NCBI GenBank assembly: GCA_941918925.1
Contig: OW799233.1
Coordinates: 118,619,833-118,683,832 of the forward strand
DNA: 64,000 nt
DNA from: Phyto melanocephala
Lineage: Eukaryota > Arthropoda > Insecta > Diptera > Rhinophoridae
Direction: 5' to 3'
Numbering within the stretch: position 1 is the stretch's first letter; each line of letters opens with the position of its first letter. The position numbers and the translations under genes are program-made. The notes under the pieces were generated by a model that saw nothing but the letters and a program-made list of their open reading frames with translations, was not told the DNA's origin and did no database searches. Shown here in pieces: positions 11,623 through 23,238 of the stretch.

Positions 11623-12391
11623 ACAAGTAAAAGCGCTATATTCGGCCGTGCCGAATCTTATATACCCTTCACAACGTGTAGTCATGCAATAACAGTAAAT
11701 TCACGTATGTATGTTAAAAAAAACAAAAAAAAAATAAAAAATAAAAAAAAAATTTAAAAAAAAAAAAATTAAAAAAAAAAAATTATTATATACATATATA
11801 ATATATATAAAACAAAAAAAAAAATAAAAAAAAAATTAAAAAAAAAAAAAATTAAAAAAAAATAATAATAAAAATATATATAATATATTAAATAAAAAAT
11901 AAAAAAAAAAATAAAAAAAAAATTTTAAAAAAATTAAAAAAAAATTTTTTTTGGCTCAGCTGGGATTCGATGCCACGTTTTCCCTAACCAGTATACACGT
12001 TTGTATGTATGTTGTTGTTGTAATGTTGTTTTTGTGAAAAGAAAATCGAGGTGGTCGTGGGTTTTTGCTCATATCTCAGTTGTTTATGTACCGATGTTTC
12101 TGATTTTCAATACCGATCTACTCCCGAATATTTCTGATATTTTAATACCTTACCCGGGTCCAACCTATGTCGGGGGGCTTCAAAAAGTTGATTTCAACAT
12201 ACACACGGACAGACGGTCAGACGGACAGACGGGCAGACGGACAGACGGACAGACTGACAGGGCTTAATCGACTTCCCTATTCATAAGCTTTCAGAAAATA
12301 TATACTTTATGGGGTCGGAAATGAAAATTGTAGAAATTTCACACGGAATGACAAACCTATATATACCCTTTTTCACTGTGTGAAGGGTATA
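11623..12391. mobile_element. Family A Helentron-like repeat, copy A1 (full length)
   Basis: The left end ACAAGTAAAAGCGC is followed by the hairpin ATTCGGC-CGT-GCCGAAT-type sequence and CTTATATACCCTTCACAACG. A long A-rich core (about 11715-11950) follows, then CTCAGCTGGGATTCGATGCC, the GACAGACGG-rich block (12205-12258), CTTTATGGGGTCGG, and the right hairpin TATACCCTT..AAGGGTATA. The apparent frame at 12001-12267 is repeat sequence, not a gene. Several copies in the window keep the same order. Confidence 0.85.
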
Positions 12392-12414
12392 AAAATAAGT
12401 GTTTTAATTAAATG

Positions 12415-12739
12415 CACGCAAAGAAAAACCATGGTTACGGCATGATCAATACGGTAATATTTTTCAAAATATTATTTGACAAAATGTAAAAAAATATTGG
12501 CAAAACAAATTTCTATTAAAACGGTAAATACAATCAATATAACAATAATTTACTTTAAAAAATAGTTAAAATTGTCAATTAAATTTGTAGTTATAATATG
12601 ATTATTGCATGATGCTTTAATGAAAAATAATAATTTGCAATCATTATATATGTATATGTTTTAACTAGAATCATGCAATCAAATTATAGTATAGCTATAA
12701 GATTATGATTACCATAACTATGTTTTTATTTTGCATGTG
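12415..12739. mobile_element. CACGCAA-type MITE, copy H2
   Basis: Starts CACGCAAAGAAAAACCATGG and ends with the imperfect inverse CATAACTATGTTTTTATTTTGCATGTG. It is 325 bp, non-coding, and lies 23 bp from the end of A1. Confidence 0.6.
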
Positions 12740-13718
12740 TTTGGGTTAGTTTAATGCACAATTTTGTGGGTTTAAATATTCGCCACTGTAGTATAGACCA
12801 ACAAAGCTTAATCGACCTACAAAGTTACCCCTCGCATAGACATGGACAATATGTGTACATATATAGAGTAAAAAAGTAACAAGGCTGATAGATACATAAA
12901 ATTTGGACAATGGTTTCCTCCTTCGATGTATAGCTCCACAAAGAAGGGATTTTTGCAAATTTGTACTTTAACGGTAAACGGGTATACGGGTGAAATCGGT
13001 AACCTTATATCAACTAAACTAAAAATGTATTGTATGTACAAATGAAAAAGTATTGTAATTTGCACAAAAAATAAGATGACAGTTGTCCAGCGTTTTTTTC
13101 AATTTTTAACCTTTACGGAGAAAAAAACGAGTAAAAACTATAATTGGTACTTTTTGGTTTCCTTCTAACACATTCACACACTTCTAAACACATAAAGCTA
13201 GGAAAAAATTTAAATTGCATTAGTTAACCTGCAAAAAATATTAACATGATTTTGGCACTTTTGCCAAATTCCCATGTATTAAAAATTTTTTTTTCTTATA
13301 TTATTTAAAAGGACATAATTTGATAACTATTGTTGCCTAATAATATGAACAAATATATAGGTGAAATTTTCGTATAATTTTAGAGGGACAGAAAAGGTAC
13401 CAAATAGCGGAAAGTATGTATAATTTCTTTTTACAGAGCAAATTTGCATAAAATTTGTAATAGGGATTTCACTGGACATAAAAATTATGTTATTTAGTAA
13501 AATTTTAAACAAATTAATAACAGGGTGAATAGGGGAAAATTCGGGGAATTGGTTTGGTACTTTTTAGGACATAATTATTATGTAAGCAAAAGAGAGTAGA
13601 ATTACTTACTTTAAAACATGTCTTTTAAAATATTTTATTGTTGCATAGATACTTAAATATTTATAGCTTGTAATTTATACATTGATAGTTTAAGATAAGT
13701 AGTCTTTCTCTTATTTTG
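12740..13718. other. AT-rich DNA without recognisable genes
   Basis: No family signature, repeat termini or RNA gene seen. Confidence 0.4.
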
Positions 13719-14010
13719 GTACATTTTTGTATGTTCTATGTTTAAGCTAGAATTATGAAATTAGAAACTTTTAATTCGAACTGTGTTTGAAAATGTTATG
13801 GGCGACCGAAGAGATACTTTTTTGCATATATATAGTACTTTTTGTATGTTCTACGCTTATGAAGCTAGAATTTCGAAGTTAGTGACTACTGATAAATGTT
13901 AAAATGTTATGGGCGACAAAAAAAGTACTTTTTATATTATCTACTTTTGCGAATCTAAAACTTTGAAATTAGTGTCTTTTGATACGAGGTGAGACTGAAA
14001 ATGTATAAGC
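13719..14010. repeat. Degenerate three-unit minisatellite
   Basis: Three units begin GGTACATTTTTGTATG (13719), AGTACTTTTTGTATG (13834) and AGTACTTTTTATATT (13924). Each continues through GAAGCTAGAATT..GAAATTAGTG-like and AAAATGTTATGGGCGAC blocks, so the spacings are about 115 and 90 bp. Confidence 0.6.
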
Positions 14011-15517
14011 GTACCTTGAATAAGAGAGAGAACCTCTAATTTTGCTGTCCGTGTGAACATTGTATTGTACATACTTTCATCAAGGTATAAGTAGTAATTT
14101 TCAATAAAATTTGAATAAATTTAGGACGCACAGTTGATCATCGTTGTATATATGTACTTATGTAAAATGTATATTTTTTTTAAAATATTTATAATAAAAT
14201 TGATCTGCTTGGTCGTTAAAAACATAAAATTTATTGGTAATTAAATAAGACATTAAATTCTGTTGAAAGTCTAAAAAACAAAAAAATATGTCTTCAAGCA
14301 GTTGATTCCAATCAAAAAAACCAAGGTTAATTTCACTATTTTGTATTCTTTCTTCCCAACAAAATTTTGAAACCATTAAATAATGAACAACAGACAATCA
14401 TATTTCTGACGTACATACATACATGCATACATATATCACTTTAAATTATTTCTCATTAACTACCCAAACTTTGATTTAAACTTTAACAAATATTTTTTTT
14501 TTTATCTTTTAAACGAAATATAGAAATTTAGCTCAAGCATAAAAAATCGCAAACAAGACGGAAGTGACGAAAAAAGATTTCTATCAGTGATTGTTATTTG
14601 TTTGAGTTAAAAATTAAACACGATAAACTGAAATACCTACATATCGCCACTTTAAACGTAAGACGACCTAACAAACATTTTAATAATTTAGAGTAGAATT
14701 AAGAAAAAAATAAATGAATTTGAAATATTAAGGTTTTCAATATAAATTTCTTCATTTAACATTTTTAGTAAAAGTTGTATTTCATTAAGTTCAGAAAAGT
14801 TTTATATTTTTGTGGTGATGTATTTTCTTAGAACAAACAGAAATCAATTAAAAAATTTATTCCAAATTTGTTTGCTAGTTAGGGCGTTTTACGTTTAAGC
14901 TGATGAAATGTAGATAAAAACATCATTAAATTACAAAAATTTTTTTAAAATTTGCACAAAATATAGTACCTGAAAAACTTAAGCATACATATTCATAAGA
15001 AGTTTTCGTAGTCTAGTGTAAACTATTGATGTTAATGAGTACTAAAATATTATTTAATTAAATATTATCTGTAGTTTTTGAGTTAAGTTAATATTTACTT
15101 ACCTTTGAACGCGTAATCTTCTAAAAAAACCTTTTGGGTTTTTAACTGTCGTCTTACAATTTTGAACTTTTCTAAATAAAATATGTGACTAATCTTTGTA
15201 TTACACAAATAAACACTTTGTTCAGTTAGTTTTGGGATGCTGTATTTAATTTTATTTTTTTGGATTATTTGGAAATTTTTCTTTATAAATATAGACTTTA
15301 AAATCATCATATCATAGTTTAATATTTTGTAAAAAGAATACTTAATTTAAGGTCATGTTTAAAAATAAAATAAATTTTATATATAAAAGAAAAAATAATT
15401 TAAATTTGTAAATATCCATAACCAGTTTAAGTGATTCGATATAGTTTATATAATTTATACATACAATGTAATCTGGACTATAATTTATAAGAGTGTTCTA
15501 CAAAACAGAAAAATAAA
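14011..15517. other. AT-rich DNA without recognisable genes
   Basis: Short frames (for example 14158-14397 on the minus strand) have AT-driven composition and no motif I recognise. Confidence 0.4.
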
Positions 15518-16511
15518 ACAAGTAAGAGTGTTATATTCGGCCGTGCCGAATGTGATAATACCCTTCACCATCATGTACATAGGTATAATCTCACATCGAA
15601 GCTTAACATATATTTCATGTTATACCCCTTTTTTCTTTATTATTTCCGGCGCCATCCTCGATTTTGAATTTTTACGTAGTTAGTACCCATATTGATGGGG
15701 TTAAGAAAATTTTTTTCGCCATTTTGTTTAAGACGCCATCTTGGATTTTATATTATTTAATAATTTACTGTATTTTACTGGTCAAGGCATTTCATTTGAC
15801 ACCAATATTAAGGGTGTTCAAAAAGTTACATTTTAAAACACCAGATGTGACCCATATATAAACTTATTGTCCGCCATTTTGTAGAGGTGGCCAACATAAA
15901 TTTGAAGTTTTTTATGGTGCTTTTATTGTGCTAGTCAAGTCCTTTCAGATGATACCAATATTGACTCTCTCGGTTGTCTAGAAGCTGAAAAAATTTGATT
16001 TTCGTTTATAAATTTTTAAAATATATATTTAAAAAAATTTTTTTTTGCCCATAACTTTACCGATAAGAGCCCGATTTATCCAACATTTTACACGAATATC
16101 TCTAGAGGCATGTTATATCAACAAATAGTAGCAAAGGTACCTATAAATTATTCTATGGCTAAACAATTTTAATTTTGGTGGTAAAAATATAGGAAAAAAC
16201 AGAGACAGTCGTGTTTATTTGCTCATATCTCAAAAAGTTATGGGGCGATTGTGCTGAATTTCAATAGCGATTCATTCCTAGATATTTCCAAAAGATTGAT
16301 ACCATACACAGATCTGAGGAGCATATGATTAATTCTAAAAGTTGATTTCAACCAACACACAGACAGACGGACAGACAGTCAGACGGACAGACGGTCAGGG
16401 CTTAGTCGACTCCTCTATTCACCCATTTATGGGTCGGAAATAAAACTTGTAGAAATTACAAACGGAATGACAAAGCTATATATACCCTTGTGCACCACAG
16501 GTGAAGGGTAT
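15518..16511. mobile_element. Family A Helentron-like repeat, copy A2 (subfamily with CACAGGTGAAGGG end)
   Basis: Starts ACAAGTAAGAGTG with hairpin TTCGGC-CGT-GCCGAA. It lacks the A-rich core but has a longer interior (CCGCCATTTTG and GATACCAATATTGA blocks). It ends CTATATATACCCTTGTGCACC..GGTGAAGGGTAT. This longer core links it to A13 and A14. Confidence 0.8.
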
Positions 16512-16835
16512 GATAAGATATTATACGACCTGGCTGCAAATAACTGAAACTAAATTCGTAAATTTCACTTTAAATATGTCAGCAATGAACTATTTTAAAA
16601 ATTTCACTAATTCTATACAATAATATTTAATGGGGTTAGAAGTAACTTAAAAATGCGGGGTTCGGGTTTCACATTAGAAGGCATATCTTTTGAACAAGCT
16701 TTTTGTCCTTTATGAGTTATATTTCGTTTTGAAGGGTTTCTATAGTAAGTATGAACAACAAAGACTGTTTTTGCATCGAAAATGTCGAATTATGTGTCAA
16801 AAAGTCATCATATTTAAACTTTTTGCTCTACTTTT
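16512..16835. other. Spacer between inverted A copies
   Basis: 324 bp with no recognised content between two family A elements that face each other. Confidence 0.4.
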
Positions 16836-17537
16836 TATACCCTTCACCTGTGGTGCACAAGGGTTTATATAGCTTTGCCATTCCGTTTGTAATTTCTACA
16901 ATTTTCATTTCCGACCCCATAAAGTATATATTTTCTGAAAGCTTATGAATAGAGGAGTCGATTAAGCTCTGACCGTCTGTCCGTCTGCTCGTCTGTCCGT
17001 CTGCTCGTCTGTCCGTGTGTTGGTTGAAATCAACTTTTAGAAGCAACCGTATGTTCCTCAGATCTGTATATGGTATCAATCTCTTGGAAATATCCAGGAA
17101 TGAATCGCTATTGAAATTCAGCACAATTGCCCCATAACTTTCTGAGATATGAGCAAAAAACCACGACACAACATTTTTACACAATTACAACAACAACATA
17201 CATACATACATACATACATACATACATGTAAAAAACATACCAAAAAAAAAGTTACAAAAAAAAATATATTAAAAATAAAAAAAAAATAATAAAAGAAATT
17301 AAAAAAAAAATTAAAAAAATTTTAGATATAAAAAAAAATAATAAAATATAAATAATATATTGAATAGAATTTTTTTGCCTCAGCTGGGATTCGATACCAC
17401 ATTTATTCTAACCAGTATATACATATGTACGTATTTTATATGAGATGAATGGTGATACAAACAATTGTTATTGCATGATTGCACGTTGTGAAGGGTATAT
17501 AAGATTCGGCACGGCAAAATATAGCACTGTTACTTGT
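16836..17537. mobile_element. Family A Helentron-like repeat, copy A3 (inverse orientation)
   Basis: Reads TATACCCTTCACCTGTGGTG at the left, then the CTGTCCGTCTG block, a CATA microsatellite (17188-17227), an A-rich core, CTCAGCTGGGATTCGATACC, and the shared end ATTCGGCACGGCAAAATATAG..TACTTGT. The terminal hairpin has one broken arm (GGCAAAA for GGCCGAA). Confidence 0.8.
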
Positions 17538-17909
17538 TAATTTTAAAAAACTGTCGCTGAAACACATCGTTTGGTTACCAAAGCTTATGGTAAATGTATT
17601 CAAATGGTTTGTACGTGCAAGATTTGCCTTTTAGCTACCCAATTTTGATAAGGCAGTGCTCTGTACTTGGTGGGGGCCAAAAGGGTATTATCTGTTAGAA
17701 GCAGCTAACATCTAGATAAATCATTACACGAAACCTACAACGAACGCAGTTGATTCGCTATGATTGGCCGAAATAATGGTTCCTAGAATGAAACTTTGGT
17801 CTCCTGGATGCACAAACATTTATATATAAATACCAAAGATATAGCGAAAACTTTAAAAATGCGACCGCTTCCAATTACCTTGCAAAAAAATCACTTTATC
17901 TCTATATAT

Positions 17910-18644
17910 CTGTGGCAAAAGGAAATAATTGTTTAAGTCGACATATAAAAGTTGAAAAACCATTGCAATTCCGCAATTAAAAACTACACTAAGGCGAATT
18001 ATCAACTCTTTTGCACAACTTTAAAGGAATTTGTAGCGTAAAAACTTATTGCCCATATTTTTTCAAACGTTAAATAATAAGTTATATAAATTTGTAGTTC
18101 ACAGATAAACCGATATAGTCTTTAATAATTACAAGGCTGATTTCTTAAAAAAGAAATCAATTTATACCCAGCAAAAAAAGACATGCAAAAGAAAAATGCA
18201 TGAGTTCAACCCGTGATGAATTGGTTCAATTTAGGTGAAATATGCGTGATTTTAACATTAAAGTGTCTTTGGAGAACATGTGTTTATAAGAAAATATTTA
18301 TAAAATTCACTTCGGTCTTCAGTGCATGCACGGCATTTATAGTAGGTGAAAAGAAACTAATATTTCATGAGTTAATAATGTTTGTTTACATGAATTTTTT
18401 AAGATATTTTGCATGCATTTGCAAGTATTTTAAAGCACATCAATAATGGGTAACTATTTTGTATTTGGAAAAGGCATTCTTCATGCCTCTTTTTGCTCTT
18501 AATAATAAGATGTCACGTAAAATGTTATTCACATAGAACTAGTACAAAATTTTATTGCTGGGTAAAAATCTACTCAAAAAATTAAAATTGCTTTTCTGAA
18601 AAGCGATAAAAGCTGGCATAAACAGTTTTTCCTTATTGCCACAG
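17910..18644. mobile_element. CTGTGGCAA-type TIR element, copy F1, interrupted by D1
   Basis: The left end CTGTGGCAAAAGGAAATAAT pairs with the inverse right end TTTTTCCTTATTGCCACAG. Copy F2 at 62783-63477 matches both flanks and internal segments such as GTCGACAT and CCGCAATTAAAAACT. F2 shows the uninterrupted sequence where F1 carries D1. No coding capacity. Confidence 0.7.
18167..18562. mobile_element. CCCAGCA-type MITE, copy D1, nested in F1
   Basis: 396 bp bounded by CCCAGCAAAAAAAG and its inverse TTTTATTGCTGGG, with TA on both sides (18165-18166 and 18563-18564). The matching part of F2 reads AATCAATTTATAAATATT, so removing D1 plus one TA restores continuity. The interior has GCATGAGTT and CATGCATT-rich palindromic segments and no ORF. 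D2 at 27387-28344 is an inverse copy. Confidence 0.75.
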
Positions 18645-19249
18645 TAATATAAAAGTTTTTTTTTTTTTTTTTTAAAAAATCATATATAATCCATGGTGTA
18701 ATTACATAAGGTGGTAGCGTAAAGGAGAGCGATTTTTTGCTCTCTTTTTTATGTATGATGTTTGACAATTTCCGGAGTTGAAATCATTTTTTTAATATGT
18801 AGTTTGACATACTCCAGAACACAAAAAAATTGTCAGCTGGGCTGGCACCGCCACCTTGTATAAGTGTACCCTGATATAATCAACTAAAAAAATCAAGAAA
18901 TTTAGACGATATATCACGAATATGAATATACTACGAATGATGGACAATTTTATGGTTATGTGAGATTATATTCACCCCTATTATGAACAGCAACGAGCGG
19001 TTGATAAGAGAAATTTTTATAACAAAGTTGATGAATCAGTATTACGAAATGCCAGCGGTTAAAAACAGGTAGCAACCCTATTTTTTCAACTAGCAACTAT
19101 AAAATCACTATTGGGAATAGCTATTAACGAAAATTCAGTTCTCTTTTTTGCAACTTCAAAATAGTAGAAGAAAAATATTTACTGCAAATGTAAGTAGAAA
19201 ATAATTATATAAATAAATATCGTAAAAAACAAACAAAATAATTGATTTT

Positions 19250-19590
19250 ATGCAAAGGGCGCGTATAATGAGCAACAAAAAGCAAATTGCCAGGCTTGTA
19301 AGCTTGATGGAAGCAAACCCAGACATCGCAAAGGGACTCTGCTCAAAAGCGGTTAGTGAAAAAAAATGGAATGAGTATAGGGCAGAATTAAATAGTTTAG
19401 GTCCACCTGCGATAAATACCAAAGCGTGGCAGCGTGTTTGGAAGGATCTGAAATGTAAAACAAAGAAAAAATTCTGAAAACAGAAGAGAACTATGTGCTA
19501 CAGGAGGTGGCCCCTGCAACTTCAATACTTTAAATGAAACCGAGAAAGCAGTGACAGCATTGCTGAATATGACCGCTATAGGCACAGTTT
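19250..19590 (+). pseudogene. Harbinger accessory Myb/SANT-like protein, frameshifted and truncated
   Basis: The frame 19250-19477 gives KKQIARLVSLMEANPDIAKG, a tryptophan-bearing KKWNEYRAELNSLGPPA and AWQRVWKDLKCKTKKK. This is the Myb_DNA-bind_5-like fold used by PIF/Harbinger accessory proteins, which bring the transposase to DNA. A TGA at 19475-19477 ends that frame. A shifted frame continues NRRELCATGGGPCNFNTLNETEKAV up to about 19590, consistent with a single frameshift. It then meets transposase sequence in the opposite orientation, where the deletion joined. Start choice is uncertain; MSNKKQ at 19268 is also plausible. Confidence 0.7.
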
Positions 19591-19595
19591 ATATA

Positions 19596-20028
19596 TTTTG
19601 GGCATAAAGAGCTTTCCATTATTGGTAACAGCTCTTGAAAAATGCGGGCGACAGTCGGTTGTGCCACGCCTAAGTGGAAGTCGTTTCCTACGCTAGATTG
19701 GTAGCTTCCTTGCGCTAAAAAGCGCAAGACAACTGCTAGTTTTATCATTGTGCTAACGCCTCTCACGTTTTTCATTACCGTAATTTTTTCGTCCACCTTT
19801 TCATAAACGCTTAAAAACGCTTCTTTCGAAAGCCGAAATATTTTTGTAAATCTGAAAAATTTCAAGCTGAAGTCTTTGATTTTTTCTGAAACTTACTCTT
19901 ACATACGTATCATTATCCAATTCTAGAGGATTGGAAGCATCCCTTATACGTCGTCTTATTCTCCCTAATTCACACCGAAGCTCATATTGGTTATCGTCTG
20001 AATCAAAAAATAGTTCTATTAAACTCAT
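19596..20028 (-). pseudogene. HARBI1-type transposase, N-terminal fragment
   Basis: From ATG at 20026-20028 the frame reads RRRIRDASNPLELDNDTYV. After a frameshift near 19860 it continues as FRFTKIFRLSKEAFLSVYEK and LAVVLRFLAQGSYQSSVGND, then AQPTVARIFQELLPIMESSLCPKYI. These are the helix-turn-helix and linker segments that precede the DDE nuclease in HARBI1-like proteins. The nuclease domain is absent; sequence stops at CPKYI near 19596 and joins the Myb relic. It cannot encode an active enzyme. Confidence 0.75.
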
Positions 20029-20233
20029 TTTGGAAATTAAATTTAAACGAATTCAATGCATCTTATTTTTGTCAGCTGTTATTTTATTTCTTCAAATACA
20101 TATTCACAATTGCAAATACCAACTTAATCATTCACAAATTTATCAACTGCTTTTTGTAATAACTATTTCAACCTTAGTTGACAAATTTTTACACTTTCCA
20201 ACCAATTGAAGGTTGCTGTTCGTAATAGGGGTG

Positions 20234-21219
20234 ATTATAACAATTTTAAATTATTGTGTGGTCGTGAATGAATATTTGCAATTAAAATATGATCGCATGG
20301 AATTATGTTATGATTATATGGTATTAGTTCATGATCAATAAAGTTTTGTAATATTTTAACTAGGGTAAAAACACATTCTAAGTTGCCCTAAAATAAGGAA
20401 GTTGCCGCTGTTAAATACTCTAAGGTCAGATGATTTTCTCATTTGATACAAATTTGATTGCCGGAAGTTGATGATACATAATATAAAGGCAATAATTTCC
20501 ACAACCCTGTCACACGACTTTTCTTTCTCGAACAGATGTTGTGCTGGCTTGTAATTACTCCGTTCTTTGAAGGCAAAAATTATTCGTTTTTTAATAGATA
20601 AAAATAAAAGTCGTGAGCTCAGATATATGTACATATATGTGTATGTATGTGTGTAAACTTTTTGCTAAAATATATATGTAAACTCCATAAAAAAAATATT
20701 ATTAAAGAAATACGAAAAATTAATAATAAAGTAAATTAATAATTAGTGTTCTACACTAAAAAAAAGAGTTTGTTGCAGAAAAATATTAATTAATGACGCC
20801 TATTATCTACTTCATACATAGTTCATATTTGTGCACTTATAAAATTTTTATTGTCATATAATTGCCGTACCAGAGTTAAATTTGATTAGGGAAAATAAGT
20901 ACAATATCGGTAATATAATGTTGTCAGGTTTATGACGTTTTAAATACACCAAACAAGATATTGTGCGAGTTAAATTTTCGTAAATTTTAATCTACAACTA
21001 TTTACTTTCGTACGAATTTGAGAATTTATCAGCGAAACAAAGTTTTTGAACTCAATAAATATACTTGTGAAATTGTATAACTCTAGGTCATTGCGATAAG
21101 TCGCAATCACATTTTATTGGATGTCTAAAAGACATTTTTTATTACCTACTCTAGCATTACAGACTATAGCTACTTTACTACTTCACCGATTTTGCTTTTT
21201 AAAATATTTTTAAAACATT
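20234..21219. other. AT-rich DNA without recognisable genes
   Basis: No motif-bearing frame. Short GT/TA microsatellite near 20620-20650. Confidence 0.4.
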
Positions 21220-21373
21220 TGATGCCCTTAGCTTTTTCTATTCGAGCTCTATTGTGCTTTCAGCAGACGGAAAGACGAACGGACTTTATGGGGTCTAAAA
21301 TGAATATTTCGATGTGTTGCAAATGAAATGACAAAATGAATATACCACCTTTACGTTTTTTTGTGGTGGTTAT
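21220..21373. repeat. Family B fragment (inverse), B5
   Basis: Contains CTTTATGGGGTCTAAAATG, ATTTCGATGTGTTGCAAA and a decayed terminal hairpin (ATATACCACCTTT..GTGGTGGTTATA), matching the left end of B1 in inverse. Confidence 0.65.
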
Positions 21374-21512
21374 ATATAAGTAGCAAAAGCAATACTTGAC
21401 TGTAAATTTATTAGTATTGACCTTATTACTTTGATTCATTATAAAATGCACAGTTTTGGTATTTTGGTTTATAATAAGAATAGTAAACGAGTATGATAAA
21501 AAAATTTAAGTA

Positions 21513-21854
21513 CAGTCGTGTCTGGGTATAGTGAACACCCGATATAGTGAACACCTCCATATAGTGAACACCAAAATTTTGGCATGGAGTACTCTAAATA
21601 GTGAAAAACTCTAATAGTGAACAAAATTTTGAAAACAACTTCAACAACAATTCTTTTATTAAACTTAAATACATATGTACATATATTTCCTTTTTTGTAG
21701 AAATTGTTTCTTATCAGTTATTGCATTTACATGTATGTAGTTTTAGTAAATAAAACGAGTTTTTGAACAAAAATTTCAACCTTGATATAGAGAACAACCT
21801 GGATACTATGAACAAGCCTTGCAAATATTAGTTCACTATATCCAGACACGACTG
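21513..21854. mobile_element. Pogo/Tigger-like MITE
   Basis: Starts CAGTCGTGTCTGGGTATAGT and ends ACTATATCCAGACACGACTG, near-perfect inverted ends of about 24 bp flanked by TA at 21511-21512 and 21855-21856. CAGT ends plus TA duplication fit the pogo group of Tc1/mariner elements. Close to the left end the motif ATAGTGAACACC is repeated three times. 342 bp, non-coding. Confidence 0.8.
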
Positions 21855-21856
21855 TA

Positions 21857-22402
21857 TATATAATACTTGAATAACAAGTATTTTAGGTAACGGTATCCAT
21901 AAGTGGTCTTTGCATTCTTGCAATAATAGATTAAAAAATTAATGACCTTATCATACATCTGAGTAGTCCACCGTGGCACATATATAAATTTATATTTTCT
22001 TTTGAAAATACAAATTTTTAACGAACTATACTAACTTATTTATTTTAAACTCTTTAAAAAATTAAATACATAAATAATACTTATAAATTTTTTACAATAA
22101 ACATTTGTGTCATTGGCTGTTTTGACTTTTTAGTCCAATTATTGAGTTACAAGAGGAATTAAAAACAGTTTAAGACGTAGATACACATGTATCATCAAAA
22201 TATTTAAAAGTTTTTAAATTGTTTTTTAATTTATGTAAACACAAAAGATTTGCATATTTTGTCACTATTTTGACTACATGTGCATCTACGTCTCCATCAA
22301 TACATTTGTGATGAATTTTAACCCTAAAATGTAAATGTTAGTGCATTCAATAAAAAGTAAGAAAATATTAATAATTTTTTTTTATATACTTAATCCACTT
22401 TT
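21857..22402. other. AT-rich DNA without recognisable genes
   Basis: Nothing assignable. Confidence 0.4.
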
Positions 22403-23238
22403 TATACCCTTCACACAGTGAAAAAGGGTATATATAGGTTTGTCATTCCGTGTGAAATTTCTACAATTTCATTTCCGACCCCATAAAGTATATATTTTCT
22501 GAAAGGTTATGAATAGGGAAGTCGATTAAGCTCTGTCAGTCTGTCCGTCTGTTCGTCTGACCGTCTGTCCGTGTGTATGTTGAAATCAACTTTTTGAAGC
22601 CCCCCGACATCGCTTGGACCCGGGTGAGGTAATAAAATATCAGAAATATTCGGGAGTAGATCGCTATTGAAAATCAGAAACATCGGTACATAAACAACTG
22701 AGATATGAGCAAAAACCCACGACCACCTCGATTTTTTTTTCACAAAAACAACATTACAACAACAACATACATACATACAAACGTGTATACTGGTTAGAGA
22801 AAACGTGGCATCGAATCCCAGCTGAGCCAAAAAAAAATTTTTTTTAAAATTTTTTTTTTTAATTTTTTTTTTATTTTTTATTTAATATTATTTATATTTT
22901 TATTATTTTTTTTTTAATTTTTTTTTTTATTTTTTTTGTTTTACATTAATTATATATATTTTAATTATTTTTTAAAAATTTTTTTTTTTTTTAATTTTTT
23001 TTTTTAATTTTTTTTTTTAAATTTTTTTTTTAAATTTTTTTTTTTTATTTTTTTTTTTAACATACATACGTAAATTTATAATTTTACAATGGGATGTTTT
23101 TTATATATGTATATTTTTTATATGTATGTACGTATTTCATATGAGATGAATGGTGATACAAACTACTGTTATTGCATGACTACACGTTGTGAAGGGTATA
23201 TAAGATTCGGCACGGCCGAATATAGCGCTCTTACTTGT
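22403..23238. mobile_element. Family A Helentron-like repeat, copy A4 (inverse, full length)
   Basis: TATACCCTTCACACAGTG..AAAAAGGGTATA hairpin at left; long T-rich core 22830-23060; right hairpin ATTCGGC-ACG-GCCGAAT and end CTCTTACTTGT. The minus-strand frame at 22507-22830 is repeat sequence shared with copies A1, A8 and A11, not a gene. Confidence 0.85.

Larger units (their letters stand above)
18973..20233. mobile_element. Miniature PIF/Harbinger-type transposon
   Basis: Inverted ends CACCCCTATTATGAACAGCA (from 18973) and GCTGTTCGTAATAGGGGTG (to 20233) bound 1261 bp, flanked by ATT on both sides. Inside are two converging relics: a Myb/SANT-like protein on the plus strand and the N-terminal half of a HARBI1-type transposase on the minus strand. 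That is the two-gene layout known for PIF/Harbinger elements. The DDE nuclease core is missing, so this is an internal deletion derivative. A 3-bp duplication is the expected size, although TWA is more usual than ATT. Confidence 0.8.

Noticed and set aside
12001..12267. Open frame of 88 codons (also seen at 22507-22830, 37154-37456, 52787-53065)
   Set aside because: The same frame occurs in four family A copies with indels and stops at different places. It is repeat sequence kept by recent copying, not a protein under selection.
17188..17227. CATA runs as a CRISPR-like or telomere-like array
   Set aside because: Ordinary tetranucleotide microsatellite without spacers.
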